In this document: in pieces, positions 34,797-43,778 of the stretch
Layout of the letters: each line of letters opens with the position of its first letter
How positions within the stretch are numbered: the stretch's first letter is position 1
NCBI GenBank assembly: GCA_964553105.1
Contig: CAZKJO010000001.1
Location: 32,002 to 96,001 of the forward strand
Length of the DNA: 64,000 bases
Direction: 5' to 3'
Source: Profundicola sp964553105
Lineage (GTDB): Bacteria; Bacteroidota; Bacteroidia; Flavobacteriales; Weeksellaceae
Position numbers and translations under genes: made by a program
The notes under the pieces: model-generated
Told to the model about the DNA's origin: nothing
The model's input: the letters and a program-made list of their open reading frames with translations, nothing else
The model's database searches: none

Positions 34797-35825
34797 ATGG
34801 ACGAATTAATGATGCATAGATGTTTAGAACTTGCCCACAATGCTTTGGGAACCACCTATCCCAATCCATTGGTTGGAAGCGTCATTGTCCATAATCAAAA
34901 AATTATAGGTGAAGGTTGGCACAAAAAAGCAGGTCAAGATCATGCAGAAATTGTAGCTATAAAAAGCGTTCACGATAAATCGCTACTAAAGGAAAGCACC
35001 TTGTATGTGAACCTAGAGCCATGCTCCCATTTTGGAAAAACGCCTCCCTGTTCACATAAAATAGTTGAATATGGTATTCCTAAGGTGGTCATTGGAATTA
35101 GAGATAAAGCATCACATGTCAATGGAAAAGGAATAGCCTATCTTAAAGAAAATGGTGTTGAGGTGATTGAGCATATTCTTGAAGAAGAAGCTGAATGGCT
35201 AAATCGTAGGTTTTTCACCTTCCACACTAAAAAGCGACCTTATATTGTTTTAAAATTTGCTCAAACTTCCAATGGGTATTTTGCGCCACTTAGTCAAGAA
35301 CAAAAGTGGATTACCAATGCCTATTGCAAACAACTCGCGCATAAATGGCGAACCGAAGAAGCATCTATTTTAATAGGAAAAAGAACTGCTGAAATCGACC
35401 AACCTCAATTGAATGCCAGATTATGGCTAGGGAATCAGCCGATTAGAGTATTAATTAGCAGGCAATTGAGCCCAGAAATTAAATCCTTTTTATCATCTGA
35501 CCTTAAAACCATCGTTTTTACGGAAGCAGAGAATGAAAAAATGCAAAATATTGATTTTATAAAAATCGATTTCGAGGTAAATGTGTTAGAACAAATACTT
35601 CATCATTTACACGAACAAAACTTACAGTCGATTATAATAGAGGGTGGTGCTGCGACTTTGGCACATTTTATAGAAGAAAATCTTTGGGATGAAGCAAGAG
35701 TTTTCACTGGTGATGTGGCTTGGGAAAATGGAATCAAATCACCTATATTGGAGAATGCTAGTTTAAAATTCCAACAGGATTTGGGCAGAGATGAATATAA
35801 ATTATATGTGAATCGCAAACAATGA
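34797..35825 (+). CDS. ribD: bifunctional riboflavin biosynthesis deaminase/reductase
   Basis: Second and third steps of riboflavin synthesis from GTP. The N-terminal cytidine-deaminase-like domain (to about residue 145) has the zinc site DHAEIVAI plus LEPCSHFGKTPPCSH. The C-terminal reductase domain (about 150-342) has LKFAQTSNGYFA and the IIEGGAATLAHFI nucleotide-binding turn. The total of 342 residues is normal. I start at the ATG MDELMMHRCLELA (34797); a TTG six bases earlier is in frame. Its stop overlaps the yigZ ATG by 4 bases (ATGA). No other rib gene is in the window. Confidence 0.95.
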   Translation: MDELMMHRCLELAHNALGTTYPNPLVGSVIVHNQKIIGEGWHKKAGQDHAEIVAIKSVHDKSLLKESTLYVNLEPCSHFGKTPPCSHKIVEYGIPKVVIGIRDKASHVNGKGIAYLKENGVEVIEHILEEEAEWLNRRFFTFHTKKRPYIVLKFAQTSNGYFAPLSQEQKWITNAYCKQLAHKWRTEEASILIGKRTAEIDQPQLNARLWLGNQPIRVLISRQLSPEIKSFLSSDLKTIVFTEAENEKMQNIDFIKIDFEVNVLEQILHHLHEQNLQSIIIEGGAATLAHFIEENLWDEARVFTGDVAWENGIKSPILENASLKFQQDLGRDEYKLYVNRKQ

Positions 35826-36427
35826 AATACGAGTGCAAAACCATAAGTAAATCCGTGGTGGACATTATTCAAAAGGAAAAAGGCAGCAAATTCATTGGCT
35901 ACGCCTACTACGTCCGAAATGTAGGTGATGTAAAGAAAAGGTTAGAAGAAGTCAAATCGATTCATCCGTCTGCAACACATCATTGTTATGCCTATCGCTT
36001 AGGATTTGCTGGTAAAAAATACAGAGCCAACGATGATGGTGAGCCTAATGGAACGGCTGGTTTACCTATTTACAATCAACTTTTGTCATTTGATTACACC
36101 TTCACTTTGGTGGTGGTAGTTAGATATTATGGAGGAACCAAACTTGGCGTTAGTGGTTTGATTAAAGCATATAAAAATTGCGCTGAAGAAACATTACAAC
36201 TTGCTAAAACTAAGATCTTAGAGAAGAAAGAAAGGCATTTATTGGTTTTTCCTTATTCATCACAAGGAGATGCCATGCGCATCATCGATCGCTACAATGG
36301 CGATATGTTGACCCAGAGCTACATGGCTGAGTGTGAGATTGAAGTTGAAGTTAGCAAGCGAATAAACAAAGAATTTCTCAAACATTTGGAGGCGTTTCAA
36401 GATATAGAAATTTATGAATGCGACTAA
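35822..36427 (+). CDS. YigZ/IMPACT family protein
   Basis: 201 residues. The N-terminal UPF0029 (Impact) domain has KGSKFIGYAYYVRN, HHCYAYRLG, NDDGEPNGTAGLPI and VVVVRYYGGTKLGVSGLIKAY. The C-terminal DUF1949-like domain has a ferredoxin-type fold. E. coli YigZ structures suggest nucleic-acid binding, but its role is not settled. Coupled to ribD by ATGA and overlapping the EamA transporter by 10 bases. Confidence 0.93.
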   Translation: MKYECKTISKSVVDIIQKEKGSKFIGYAYYVRNVGDVKKRLEEVKSIHPSATHHCYAYRLGFAGKKYRANDDGEPNGTAGLPIYNQLLSFDYTFTLVVVVRYYGGTKLGVSGLIKAYKNCAEETLQLAKTKILEKKERHLLVFPYSSQGDAMRIIDRYNGDMLTQSYMAECEIEVEVSKRINKEFLKHLEAFQDIEIYECD

Positions 36428-37341
36428 GTAAAGTAGTTACAGCCCACATACTTTTGTTGCTGGCGAATTTGATTTATGGGGTCAATTATACAGTCTCTAA
36501 AATCCCCATGCCCGAATACATCGAGCCACTTGGATTGGTCTTGTTAAGATGTATTGCTGCGGTTGCCTTTTTCTGGATATTACATTATTTCATAAAATCG
36601 CCAAGTAAAAAGCAAAAAATAGATTCCAAAGATTGGTTAAGACTCGTTCTAGCTGGATTATTTGGGATAGCCATCAACCAAATTCTCTTTTTTAAAGGAT
36701 TAGAATTATCACAGCCCATTAGTGCGTCTATTATTATGACGAGTACACCTATTGCAGTTTTAATTGTTGCTCTATTCATTGCCAAAGAAAAAATGACTTG
36801 GAATAAAGGCATTGGACTATTTTTAGGGCTAGTTGGTGCTTTAGCGCTTATTCTATCTGGAGATTCCAGAGCGAGTACCTATGCTCCTAACCCAACCTTA
36901 GGCAACATTATGATCTTCGTAAATGCCTTATCCTATGCTATTTATCTTGTTATTTCTAAAAAATTAATTGAAAAATATGACAATATGCTTTTCATGAAAT
37001 GGGTATTTAGCATTGGCTTATTTATGGTTTTACCCTTTGGATTTAATGAAGTTATAGACGCTAGATGGTCGGAGATGGACTTCGGAATTTGGTTGTCGAT
37101 TGGATTTATTTTAATATTTGTTAGCTGTTTAACCTACTATTTCACTACCATAAGTTTAAATGTCCTCCCCTCGTCTACCGTTGGAATTTATATCTATGCA
37201 CAACCAGTTTTCGCAGTTTTAACAGCTATAATTTTAGGCGCTGACTCGTTGGATTTGGTTAAGGTAGTATCAGCTTTAATGATTTTTGTGGGTGTCTATT
37301 TAGTATCGAATACTAAAAAGCTAAAACTAAAAACTACTTAA
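36418..37341 (+). CDS. EamA family drug/metabolite transporter
   Basis: 307 residues with ten membrane helices arranged as two EamA repeats (about 8-146 and 158-300), and the usual E/K-rich turn between (FIAKEKMTW). It ends in a basic tail. DMT-family exporters move amino acids, nucleobases and other small metabolites; the substrate is not predictable here. Following ribD and yigZ with overlaps, it is part of that operon, so a link to flavin or purine metabolites is conceivable but unproven. Confidence 0.9.
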   Translation: MRLSKVVTAHILLLLANLIYGVNYTVSKIPMPEYIEPLGLVLLRCIAAVAFFWILHYFIKSPSKKQKIDSKDWLRLVLAGLFGIAINQILFFKGLELSQPISASIIMTSTPIAVLIVALFIAKEKMTWNKGIGLFLGLVGALALILSGDSRASTYAPNPTLGNIMIFVNALSYAIYLVISKKLIEKYDNMLFMKWVFSIGLFMVLPFGFNEVIDARWSEMDFGIWLSIGFILIFVSCLTYYFTTISLNVLPSSTVGIYIYAQPVFAVLTAIILGADSLDLVKVVSALMIFVGVYLVSNTKKLKLKTT

Positions 37342-37495
37342 TTTAATAAATAAAATTTAAAACTCACCCAATTAATCTAAATGAAATCATAAGTTCAAAT
37401 CAGCAGATATCAGTTGGTATATATTTATTCTTAAAAAAAAAGTTTCCTGAACTCAGAGACTTATATTATAAAAAATAGAATAGCAAATATGTAAT

Positions 37496-37918
37496 TTAAC
37501 TTTGTTTTAAATTATCATAATCAAGTAATTTTTCGCGTAAATTTTCTGGAATTCTGCATGGTCGATTTTTTAACATATCAACAAATACCAATTCCGTATT
37601 TCCTTCATGAAGCAATAAATCTGATTCATTAAAAATTTTATATTCGAATTTTATCCTCACCCCATCGGGAATTTTTGGGACAGAAGTCACGATTTTCAAG
37701 TGATCATCATAGCGTGCTGGATGATGGTAAAAACTCTGCATATTTATCACAGGCATCATTACTCCTTTGTCCTCCAATGACTTGTATGTCACACCAATTT
37801 TCCTAAAGAGTTCTACACGACCAATTTCAAAAAATTGCGCGTAGTTACCGTAATAGACAAAGCCCATTTGGTCGGTTTCGCCATATCTCACTCTAATAAA
37901 AGTAGTTGCCTCAATCAT
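37496..37918 (-). CDS. acyl-CoA thioesterase, 4-hydroxybenzoyl-CoA thioesterase type
   Basis: A hotdog-fold thioesterase of about 140 residues. The motif RVRYGETDQMGFVYYGNYAQFFE carries the catalytic Asp16, followed by a hydrophobic helix (GRVELFRKIG). YbgC/FadM-like enzymes hydrolyse acyl-CoAs. I start at MIEATTFIRVRYGE (37916-37918); the longer reading to 38023 would run into the divergent dnaA promoter space. Confidence 0.92.
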   Translation of the reverse strand: MIEATTFIRVRYGETDQMGFVYYGNYAQFFEIGRVELFRKIGVTYKSLEDKGVMMPVINMQSFYHHPARYDDHLKIVTSVPKIPDGVRIKFEYKIFNESDLLLHEGNTELVFVDMLKNRPCRIPENLREKLLDYDNLKQS

Positions 37919-38016
37919 GCTTAATGTATTCTTTAATAGATACGAAAATGTTTTCAATTCTGCAATAGGTATGTGACTTTTTTTGTTCAAAGTTTTTTCA
38001 CATTTTTGTACCACAG

Positions 38017-38041
38017 GGCTCAATTATTAGTGAGCCTTTTT
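38017..38041 (+). promoter_or_regulatory. terminator-like hairpin in the dnaA leader
   Basis: GGCTCA (38017-38022) and TGAGCC (38031-38036) form a perfect 6-bp stem with an 8-base loop, followed by five T, 28 bases upstream of the dnaA ATG on the same strand. As no gene on this strand ends nearby, it would be a leader attenuator or a 5' stabilising stem-loop rather than an ordinary terminator. Confidence 0.5.
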
Positions 38042-38069
38042 CGACTAACAAATTTAACTAAAAATAGCT

Positions 38070-39500
38070 ATGTCCAAAACAGCAGCTTCTGTATGGAGCA
38101 ATTGCTTAGAGTTCATTCAGGATAATATCTCTCCTCAAGCCTACACGACTTGGTTTGAGCCGATAAAGGCCATTAAACTTGATAAATCAATCTTAACCAT
38201 TCAAGTTCCCAGCAAATTCTTCTACGAATGGCTAGAGGAACACTTCATAAAATTATTAAAAGTTTCCTTACAAAAAGAGTTGGGAAGCGATGCTAAGCTA
38301 GTTTATAGTATCGTAATGGATCAGAATATTTCTAAAAAAGATCCTTACACCGTAAAGATACCAAGTTCGAATAAAGAAAAATTAAAACCTCAAGAATTAA
38401 ATGCTCCTCTTCACCTAGAAAGCTCTAAGGTTAAGAACCCATTCATCATTCCAGGTTTACAAAAAATCAAAATTGATTCGCAATTAAATATTCATTTTAA
38501 TTTCGATAATTTTATAGAAGGTGAAACTAACAGATTAGCGAGATCTGCAGGTAAAGCTATCGCCAAAAGACCGGGAGGGACATCCTTTAATCCATTATTT
38601 ATTTATGGTGGTGTTGGTTTAGGTAAAACTCACCTCGCGCACGCTATTGGACTAGAGGTTAAAGAAAAACACCCAGAAAAAACAGTTCTATACGTTGACA
38701 TGCAGAAGTTCATTCAGCAATACGCAGAGGCTTCTCGCTCTAACAATAGAAATGATTTCATTCACTTCTATCAAATGATTGATGTGTTAATTATTGATGA
38801 TGTTCAATTCTTGTCAGGTAAAAAAGGAACTCAAGAAGTATTCTTTCATATATTCAATGATTTACACCAGAGAGGGAATCAGTTAATTTTAACTTCTGAC
38901 AAACCACCTGTGGATATTCAGGATATGGAGCAGCGATTGATATCTCGTTTCAAGTGGGGATTGTCTGCTGACTTACAAGCACCTGACTATGATTTGAGAT
39001 ATAACATTCTTAAGCACAAATTAGAAAAGGATGGAATGGAAATTCCAGAGGAAGTGATTGAATATATTGCCAAAAACATTAAAACTAATTTCCGTGAATT
39101 AGAAGGTGCGCTTAACTCTTTGATGGCGCAATCTTTATTGAACAAAAAAGAAATTACCTTAGCGCTAGCTGAAAGAGCTTTGGTTACCTTAATTCAAACA
39201 CAGCGAAAAGAAATCTCTATAGATTATATTCAGAAAGTTGTTTGTGACTATTTCAAGATTCCATTAGAGAAAGTTCAGTCTAAAACTAGAAAAAGAGATA
39301 TTGTTCAAGCAAGACAATTGGCGATGTTCTTTGCTAAGAAATATACCAATGCTTCATTGGCGAGTATTGGAACTCAAATTGGGAAACGCGACCACGCAAC
39401 TGTGTTACACGCTTGTAAGACCGTAAAGAACTTATCTGAAACAGATAAAGTTTTCAAGGGTTATGTTGATGATTTAAGAAGAAAAATTTCTGCAGAGTAA
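38070..39500 (+). CDS. dnaA: chromosomal replication initiator protein DnaA
   Basis: AAA+ ATPase that opens the replication origin. 476 residues with all four domains: I (1-85, SVWSNCLEFIQDNISPQAYTTWF), a short linker II, III (from about 140) with FDNFIEGETNRLA, Walker A GGVGLGKTH (180-188), Walker B VLIIDDVQFLSG and sensor stretch RLISRFKWG, and IV with the DNA-binding signature RDHATVLHACKTV. No dnaN, recF or gyrB neighbour and no clear DnaA-box cluster is present, so this is not evidently the origin. Its TAA overlaps the ATG of the phosphatase gene. Confidence 0.98.
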   Translation: MSKTAASVWSNCLEFIQDNISPQAYTTWFEPIKAIKLDKSILTIQVPSKFFYEWLEEHFIKLLKVSLQKELGSDAKLVYSIVMDQNISKKDPYTVKIPSSNKEKLKPQELNAPLHLESSKVKNPFIIPGLQKIKIDSQLNIHFNFDNFIEGETNRLARSAGKAIAKRPGGTSFNPLFIYGGVGLGKTHLAHAIGLEVKEKHPEKTVLYVDMQKFIQQYAEASRSNNRNDFIHFYQMIDVLIIDDVQFLSGKKGTQEVFFHIFNDLHQRGNQLILTSDKPPVDIQDMEQRLISRFKWGLSADLQAPDYDLRYNILKHKLEKDGMEIPEEVIEYIAKNIKTNFRELEGALNSLMAQSLLNKKEITLALAERALVTLIQTQRKEISIDYIQKVVCDYFKIPLEKVQSKTRKRDIVQARQLAMFFAKKYTNASLASIGTQIGKRDHATVLHACKTVKNLSETDKVFKGYVDDLRRKISAE

Positions 39501-39946
39501 TGAGAATATTAATGGTTTGCTTAGGAAATATCTGTCGTTCACCCTTAGCCGAAGGCATTTTAGCTTCTAAGGTGGGTGACGATGTATTTGTTGATTCAGC
39601 TGGAACAAGTGATTGGCATGTTGGAAAGGCGCCAGATCCTCGTTCGATAGAAGTAGCTGCTCAACATGATTTGGATATTTCTCATTTAAGAGGAAGACAA
39701 TTTACGGTTGAAGATTTCGATAATTTCGACCTCATCTATGTGATGGATGCCAGCAACTACCAGAATGTTGTGAGATTAGCTAAAACGCAAGAAGATGAAG
39801 ATAAAGTTATCATGATTCTGAACGAAGTTAATCAAGGTCGAAACGAGCAAGTTCCAGATCCTTATTATGGTGGCGACGATGGTTTTGAGAAAGTTTATCA
39901 AATGCTGGATGAAGCTACGGATCGTATCCTTATGAAGATTTCCTAA
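39500..39946 (+). CDS. low molecular weight protein-tyrosine phosphatase
   Basis: 148 residues. The active-site P-loop is CLGNICRS at residues 7-14 (C7-x5-R13), and the general-acid Asp is in VPDPYYGGDDGF. LMW-PTPs remove phosphate from tyrosine in proteins, often regulating polysaccharide export; some act on protein arginine phosphate. No tyrosine kinase is nearby. It overlaps dnaA by one base and the next gene by one, so it is in the dnaA operon. Confidence 0.95.
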   Translation: MRILMVCLGNICRSPLAEGILASKVGDDVFVDSAGTSDWHVGKAPDPRSIEVAAQHDLDISHLRGRQFTVEDFDNFDLIYVMDASNYQNVVRLAKTQEDEDKVIMILNEVNQGRNEQVPDPYYGGDDGFEKVYQMLDEATDRILMKIS

Positions 39947-40653
39947 TGAAAACGGCTAAAGTTTATGTAATTCCTTCACTCTTAGGCGAAAGTTCAACGG
40001 AGCGTGTTTTGCCTACTTATAATTTAGATATCATACGAGAGCTAAATCATTTTGTAGTTGAAAATGAAAAATCAGCGAGAAGGTTTATTAAAACTATTTT
40101 ACCAAAAAAGGTTCAATCTGAATTAAAGATTGAAATCCTGAACAAACATACCAGCGATCAGGTAATACCTAAATTATTAGATCCTTTAAAGGACGGTCAT
40201 TCAATTGGTATTATTTCTGAAGCGGGAATGCCAGGCATAGCCGATCCAGGCGCGCGATTAGTTTGGACGGCGCATCAAAGCAAAATTCCGGTGATTCCAT
40301 TGATTGGTCCGTCATCTATTTTTCTAGCTTTAGCAGCTTCGGGCTTTAATGGACAATCATTTAGTTTTCATGGTTACCTACCTATTGATAAACGAGAGAG
40401 AAGACAAGCCCTTTCTCGACTTGAAAATAAGAGCCAAAAAGAAGGTTCTGCTGAGATCTTCATGGAAACTCCTTATCGTAATAATAAGTTCTTAGAAGAC
40501 ATAAAACAGACCTTATCTAAAAACACAAGACTTTGCGTAGCCTGCGATATTACTTTAGAAAGCGAAATGATTTATTCTGGCACGATTCAACAATGGAAAT
40601 CTATGCAAGTCGATTTACACAAAAGACCTGCTATTTTTATACTACAAGCTTAA
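39946..40653 (+). CDS. SAM-dependent methyltransferase, RsmI-like (tetrapyrrole methylase fold)
   Basis: 235 residues. The tetrapyrrole/RsmI fold is shown by SIGIISEAGMPGIADPGARLV and VIPLIGPSSIFLALAASGFNGQSF, then ETPYRNNKFLEDI. It is shorter than canonical RsmI (about 285), and its N-terminus (VYVIPSLLGESSTERVLP) differs from the usual VATPIGNLxD, as in the second RsmI-type paralogue that many Bacteroidota carry. Target RNA methylation (16S C1402 2'-O in RsmI) is therefore uncertain. Overlaps the phosphatase gene by one base. Confidence 0.85.
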   Translation: MKTAKVYVIPSLLGESSTERVLPTYNLDIIRELNHFVVENEKSARRFIKTILPKKVQSELKIEILNKHTSDQVIPKLLDPLKDGHSIGIISEAGMPGIADPGARLVWTAHQSKIPVIPLIGPSSIFLALAASGFNGQSFSFHGYLPIDKRERRQALSRLENKSQKEGSAEIFMETPYRNNKFLEDIKQTLSKNTRLCVACDITLESEMIYSGTIQQWKSMQVDLHKRPAIFILQA

Positions 40654-40684
40654 GAAAGCACTTTAAAAATAAAGATTAAAGTAT

Positions 40685-40720
40685 AAAAAAATCCTGCTAT
40701 CTATTGATAACAGGATTTTT
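40685..40720. terminator. bidirectional terminator between the dnaA operon and the OmpA gene
   Basis: AAATCCTG-c-TATC / GATA-a-CAGGATTT (40689-40718) is a near-perfect 12-bp stem with a 4-base loop, with an A run before and a T run after. It serves both converging units. Confidence 0.9.
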
Positions 40721-40741
40721 AATTTTATGGATTCAGATCAA

Positions 40742-41590
40742 TTATTCAGTTGGAGCTTGTCCAATTAATTCCATGAACTGATCTAAGTTTGGAAGAATAA
40801 TAATTTCTGTTCTTCTGTTCTTATTTCTACCTGCAGGCGTAGCATTCGTAGCCACAGTGTTATACTCACCACGTCCACCAGCAGTCATTCTCTTAGGATC
40901 TACTCCATGTTTAGTTTGTAATGCCTGAACAACTGAACTCGCACGTAAAGCACTTAAATCCCAGTTATTTCTAATGTTTTCTCTTGAAATTGGCACATTA
41001 TCCGTATTACCTTCAACCATTACGTCATAAGTAGGATAATCTTTGATGATTTTAGCAATCTTAGAAAGTACGTCATTAGCCGCTGGACTAATCTCGTAGC
41101 TACCAGATCTATATAACATATTGTCTGATAAAGAAATGAAAACAACTCCTTTCTGAACTTGAACATCAATATCTTTTAATTCTTCTCTTGATAGAGATTT
41201 CGTTAAGTTATTGGTTAAAACTAAGTTAAGTGAGTCACTTTTGTTTTTAGAGTTAATCAATTGCTTAATATACTTATTAGATGAATCAATTTGCTCAATT
41301 AGTTTAGTAATATTCATACTACCACTAGACTGTGCGTTCAAACATTTGTCTAAAGCATTCTCAAGAACCCTAACACTTTCTTTATCTGATTGGCTCAGGT
41401 TTTTAACACCATCTAACTGCGCTTGTAGAGAAGCTACATCGCTATTACATTTCGTTAGCTCATTGCTCAATGATTGCTTTGATTGGTATACACCATCAAA
41501 TTGGGCTTGTAGATCATCATACTTTTTCTTACTTACACAGCTCGTTAGCAAAAACACCGAAGCACCTGCTAATAAAAGAGTTTTTTTCAT
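40742..41590 (-). CDS. OmpA family lipoprotein
   Basis: 282 residues. The lipoprotein signal MKKTLLLAGASVFLLTSC puts the lipidated Cys at 18. Residues about 22-130 form a coiled coil (QSLSNELTKCNSDVASLQAQLDG), and residues about 150-268 are an OmpA C-terminal peptidoglycan-binding domain (VEGNTDNVPISRENIRNNWDLSALRASSV, TAGGRGEYNTVATNATPAGRNKNRRTEI). It should tether the outer membrane to the wall, or form a Pal/MotB-type stalk. Monocistronic, with a long upstream leader. Confidence 0.93.
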   Translation of the reverse strand: MKKTLLLAGASVFLLTSCVSKKKYDDLQAQFDGVYQSKQSLSNELTKCNSDVASLQAQLDGVKNLSQSDKESVRVLENALDKCLNAQSSGSMNITKLIEQIDSSNKYIKQLINSKNKSDSLNLVLTNNLTKSLSREELKDIDVQVQKGVVFISLSDNMLYRSGSYEISPAANDVLSKIAKIIKDYPTYDVMVEGNTDNVPISRENIRNNWDLSALRASSVVQALQTKHGVDPKRMTAGGRGEYNTVATNATPAGRNKNRRTEIIILPNLDQFMELIGQAPTE

Positions 41591-41740
41591 AATATTTATT
41601 TTAACTTTATTTTCAACTTTTAAGCTCTAGTTTTCTATTTAGATAATACTGCAAGAGTTTCTGAACAATCCTTTACAACTTGTAGTTGAAAGCTCATTAC
41701 ATAGAATTACTCATGGCATTACTTAATATAAAAACACTAT

Positions 41741-41748
41741 CAAAGATA
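41741..41748 (-). promoter_or_regulatory. candidate -7 box of the OmpA gene
   Basis: TATCTTTG on the minus strand, about 150 bases upstream of the ATG; fits TAnnTTTG. It implies a long untranslated leader. Confidence 0.4.
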
Positions 41749-41906
41749 GGATTTTATTTATAACTAAGATATACCGCAAATTCAAAGCCAAATTTAAAAA
41801 TATACGTTGGTCACGTGAATTTTATTTTTAAAGATGTTTTATTTTAGTTTTATATCTCTACTAATGAGGTTTTAAATCAAATGATTTCATTGAATTAATT
41901 TTTGAT

Positions 41907-41914
41907 TACATTTG
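41907..41914 (+). promoter_or_regulatory. -7 box of the ion-channel gene
   Basis: TACATTTG ends 4 bases before the ATG at 41919. Transcription would start at or next to the start codon, so the mRNA may be leaderless. Confidence 0.5.
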
Positions 41915-41918
41915 CTTT

Positions 41919-42758
41919 ATGCCAACGCGTGACGAAAAAAACTTCGACCCAAAAAGCCTAAAAGGAAAAACTCACGAGATTATCTTTGAGGCTAATACCT
42001 TTTGGGGCAAAACCTTTGATGTTTCTTTACTCATCCTTATTGTGATAAGTATTGCTGTGTTGATGTTAGAAAGTGTTGATGCTTATAACATTCTTTACTA
42101 CAAGTATTTTTATTATATAGAATGGGTATTAACCATATTATTTTCCATTGAATATGCAGCGAGATTATATGCAGTGAAAAAGCCTATTAAATATGCCACT
42201 AGTTTTTATGGTGTCATAGATTTATTAGCCATTCTACCAACTTATTTAGAATTCTTTATTACAGGAACTCATTTCTTCATGGTACTTCGCGTAATGCGTT
42301 TATTGAGAATCTTTAGGATTTTTAAACTCGTAAGATTCTTAAATGAAAGAAATACATTAGCCTATTCTTTAAGAAGAAGTTGGCCTAAAATCTCCTATTT
42401 TTTATTCTTTTTATTGCTCACTGTTTGTGTTATTGGAACTTTGATCTACCTCATCGAAGGTGGTAATCCTTCTTCATCCTTTGAGAATATACCAGTGAGT
42501 ATCTATTGGGCAATTGTTACCTTGACCACTGTGGGTTATGGCGATATTGCACCTATTACTCCTTTAGGTCAATTTTTAGCATCAGCTATTATGATTATGG
42601 GTTATTCGATTATTGCGGTGCCGACGGGAATCATTAGTGCCGAAATTGCTCGTCATAAAAATAGAGAGGATTTAGAAATTGAAGTTTGTCAATACTGTAG
42701 TGAGGAAACTCACTTGCCTAATGCAGAGTTTTGCCACAGATGTGGACATCCGCTTTAA
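41919..42758 (+). CDS. voltage-gated-type potassium channel with C-terminal zinc ribbon
   Basis: 279 residues. Six membrane helices: S1-S3 within about 33-115, and S4 (about 122-140) with the regularly spaced arginines of RVMRLLRIFRIFKLVRF. The pore has the K+ selectivity filter TTVGYGD (203-209). The tail (257-279) has two CxxC pairs, CQYC and CHRC, forming a zinc ribbon. It is a Kv-type subunit that should act as a tetramer. The ribbon is a cytoplasmic addition of unknown purpose. Convergent with yihY, only 6 bases apart. Confidence 0.92.
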   Translation: MPTRDEKNFDPKSLKGKTHEIIFEANTFWGKTFDVSLLILIVISIAVLMLESVDAYNILYYKYFYYIEWVLTILFSIEYAARLYAVKKPIKYATSFYGVIDLLAILPTYLEFFITGTHFFMVLRVMRLLRIFRIFKLVRFLNERNTLAYSLRRSWPKISYFLFFLLLTVCVIGTLIYLIEGGNPSSSFENIPVSIYWAIVTLTTVGYGDIAPITPLGQFLASAIMIMGYSIIAVPTGIISAEIARHKNREDLEIEVCQYCSEETHLPNAEFCHRCGHPL

Positions 42759-42764
42759 GATTCA

Positions 42765-43760
42765 TTAATACAGCTCCTCTTCCATTACATCATAAGGTAA
42801 ATCGCTTTCGCTTTGAATTTTCTTAATCAAAACTTCTTGGCGATCCTTGGCGTAAAGCAAAGTCATATTGAGCTCAAAACCTAGAAGGATTATGAGAACA
42901 GAAGCATAGAGGAATAACATAACAATCAATAAAGTACTAATTGAACCATAGAGCAGGTTATAATTATTAAAATTTTCAATATAAAAGCTAAAACCAACAG
43001 TTAGTCCAAAGAACAATAAAGTCGTTAAAAACGCCCCTGGAATCATTCTTCTAAATCTTCCATCGAATTTAATTCCATAAAAGTAGAGAAACGAAATAGC
43101 AGTAAGAAAGAATAAAAAACCTGCCACAAAGAAAATAACACGTTTCACCCCCGAAACAACCCATTCAGTCTCAATCATAGAGGTTAATATTTCTGTACTT
43201 GGTGTTAAAAAGTAAATTAAAAACCACATATAAACGAGCAAAAATGCAGTTACGGCAATCGTAAAAACAAGTGCAATCAAGTATTGTTTGATCGTATTTC
43301 TTTCTCTCACCCCCGCGATTCTTCTTGTTGTATTATTAAACCCTGTCATTAGTGAGTTAATACCATTGGTCGCGAATATAATAGCGATCGTAATGGTAAA
43401 GAAACTACTCGTATTTCGGCGTGCAATCACCGATACATAGTTTTCGATTTGATCGGCTTCGTTTTGTGGAAAGATCCGGTCTACCAAGAATTCATAAATA
43501 CTCTTTTCGATTACATCGAAGTTAGGCAAATAAGGAATCCATGAATAAACGAATAGTAGAAAAGGAAATAAACTCAAAAATAAACTCCAAGAAATAGCAG
43601 CTGCACGAGTGGTTATGGCACCGCGCAATAGTCCCGAAATGTAAATCTGCATTAATGTATATAAATTCAAACCTTCTAAAGTGGGAATTTGAATACTTTT
43701 TAGAAAGACTTTTGTTCGGCGAACAATTTTTAGATTATCAAATTTATCTTGAAAACTCAT
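42765..43760 (-). CDS. YihY/virulence factor BrkB family membrane protein
   Basis: 331 residues with six membrane helices. Landmarks are TTRAAAISWSLFLSLFPFLLF near the N-terminus, the ATNGINSLMTGFNN turn, and LILLGFELNMTLLYA at the end, all typical of YihY (formerly called RNase BN). Function unclear. The start MSFQDKFDNLKIVRRTK (43758-43760) is preferred; it is preceded 8 bases upstream by GGAGG, one of the few Shine-Dalgarno-like sequences in the window, and by a TATATTTG -7 box. The longer reading to 43808 would pass through that -7 box and overlap rlmH. Confidence 0.92.
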   Translation of the reverse strand: MSFQDKFDNLKIVRRTKVFLKSIQIPTLEGLNLYTLMQIYISGLLRGAITTRAAAISWSLFLSLFPFLLFVYSWIPYLPNFDVIEKSIYEFLVDRIFPQNEADQIENYVSVIARRNTSSFFTITIAIIFATNGINSLMTGFNNTTRRIAGVRERNTIKQYLIALVFTIAVTAFLLVYMWFLIYFLTPSTEILTSMIETEWVVSGVKRVIFFVAGFLFFLTAISFLYFYGIKFDGRFRRMIPGAFLTTLLFFGLTVGFSFYIENFNNYNLLYGSISTLLIVMLFLYASVLIILLGFELNMTLLYAKDRQEVLIKKIQSESDLPYDVMEEELY

Positions 43761-43778
43761 ACATTTATCCTCCAAAAA

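Larger units (their letters stand above)
41591..41918. other. 328-base divergent intergenic region
   Basis: Very AT-rich, with no ORF of note. On the minus strand a TATCTTTG -7 box (41741-41748) would give the OmpA gene a leader of about 145 bases; a second candidate, TAAATTTG, is at 41789-41796. On the plus strand the ion-channel gene has its -7 box at 41907-41914. An 8-bp palindrome TCACGTGA lies at 41811-41818. I see no tRNA or known riboswitch. Confidence 0.5.

Noticed and set aside
37342..38069. Replication origin next to dnaA
   Set aside because: I found no DnaA-box cluster (TTATCCACA-like) here, and the usual origin neighbours (dnaN, recF, gyrB, mnmG) are absent.
39946..40653. Calling the RsmI-like gene rsmI outright
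   Set aside because: It is about 50 residues shorter and has a different N-terminus from canonical RsmI, so a paralogue is more likely.
41811..41818. TCACGTGA palindrome in the OmpA/channel intergenic region
   Set aside because: Eight bases only, not near either likely promoter core; no regulator with such a site is evident.
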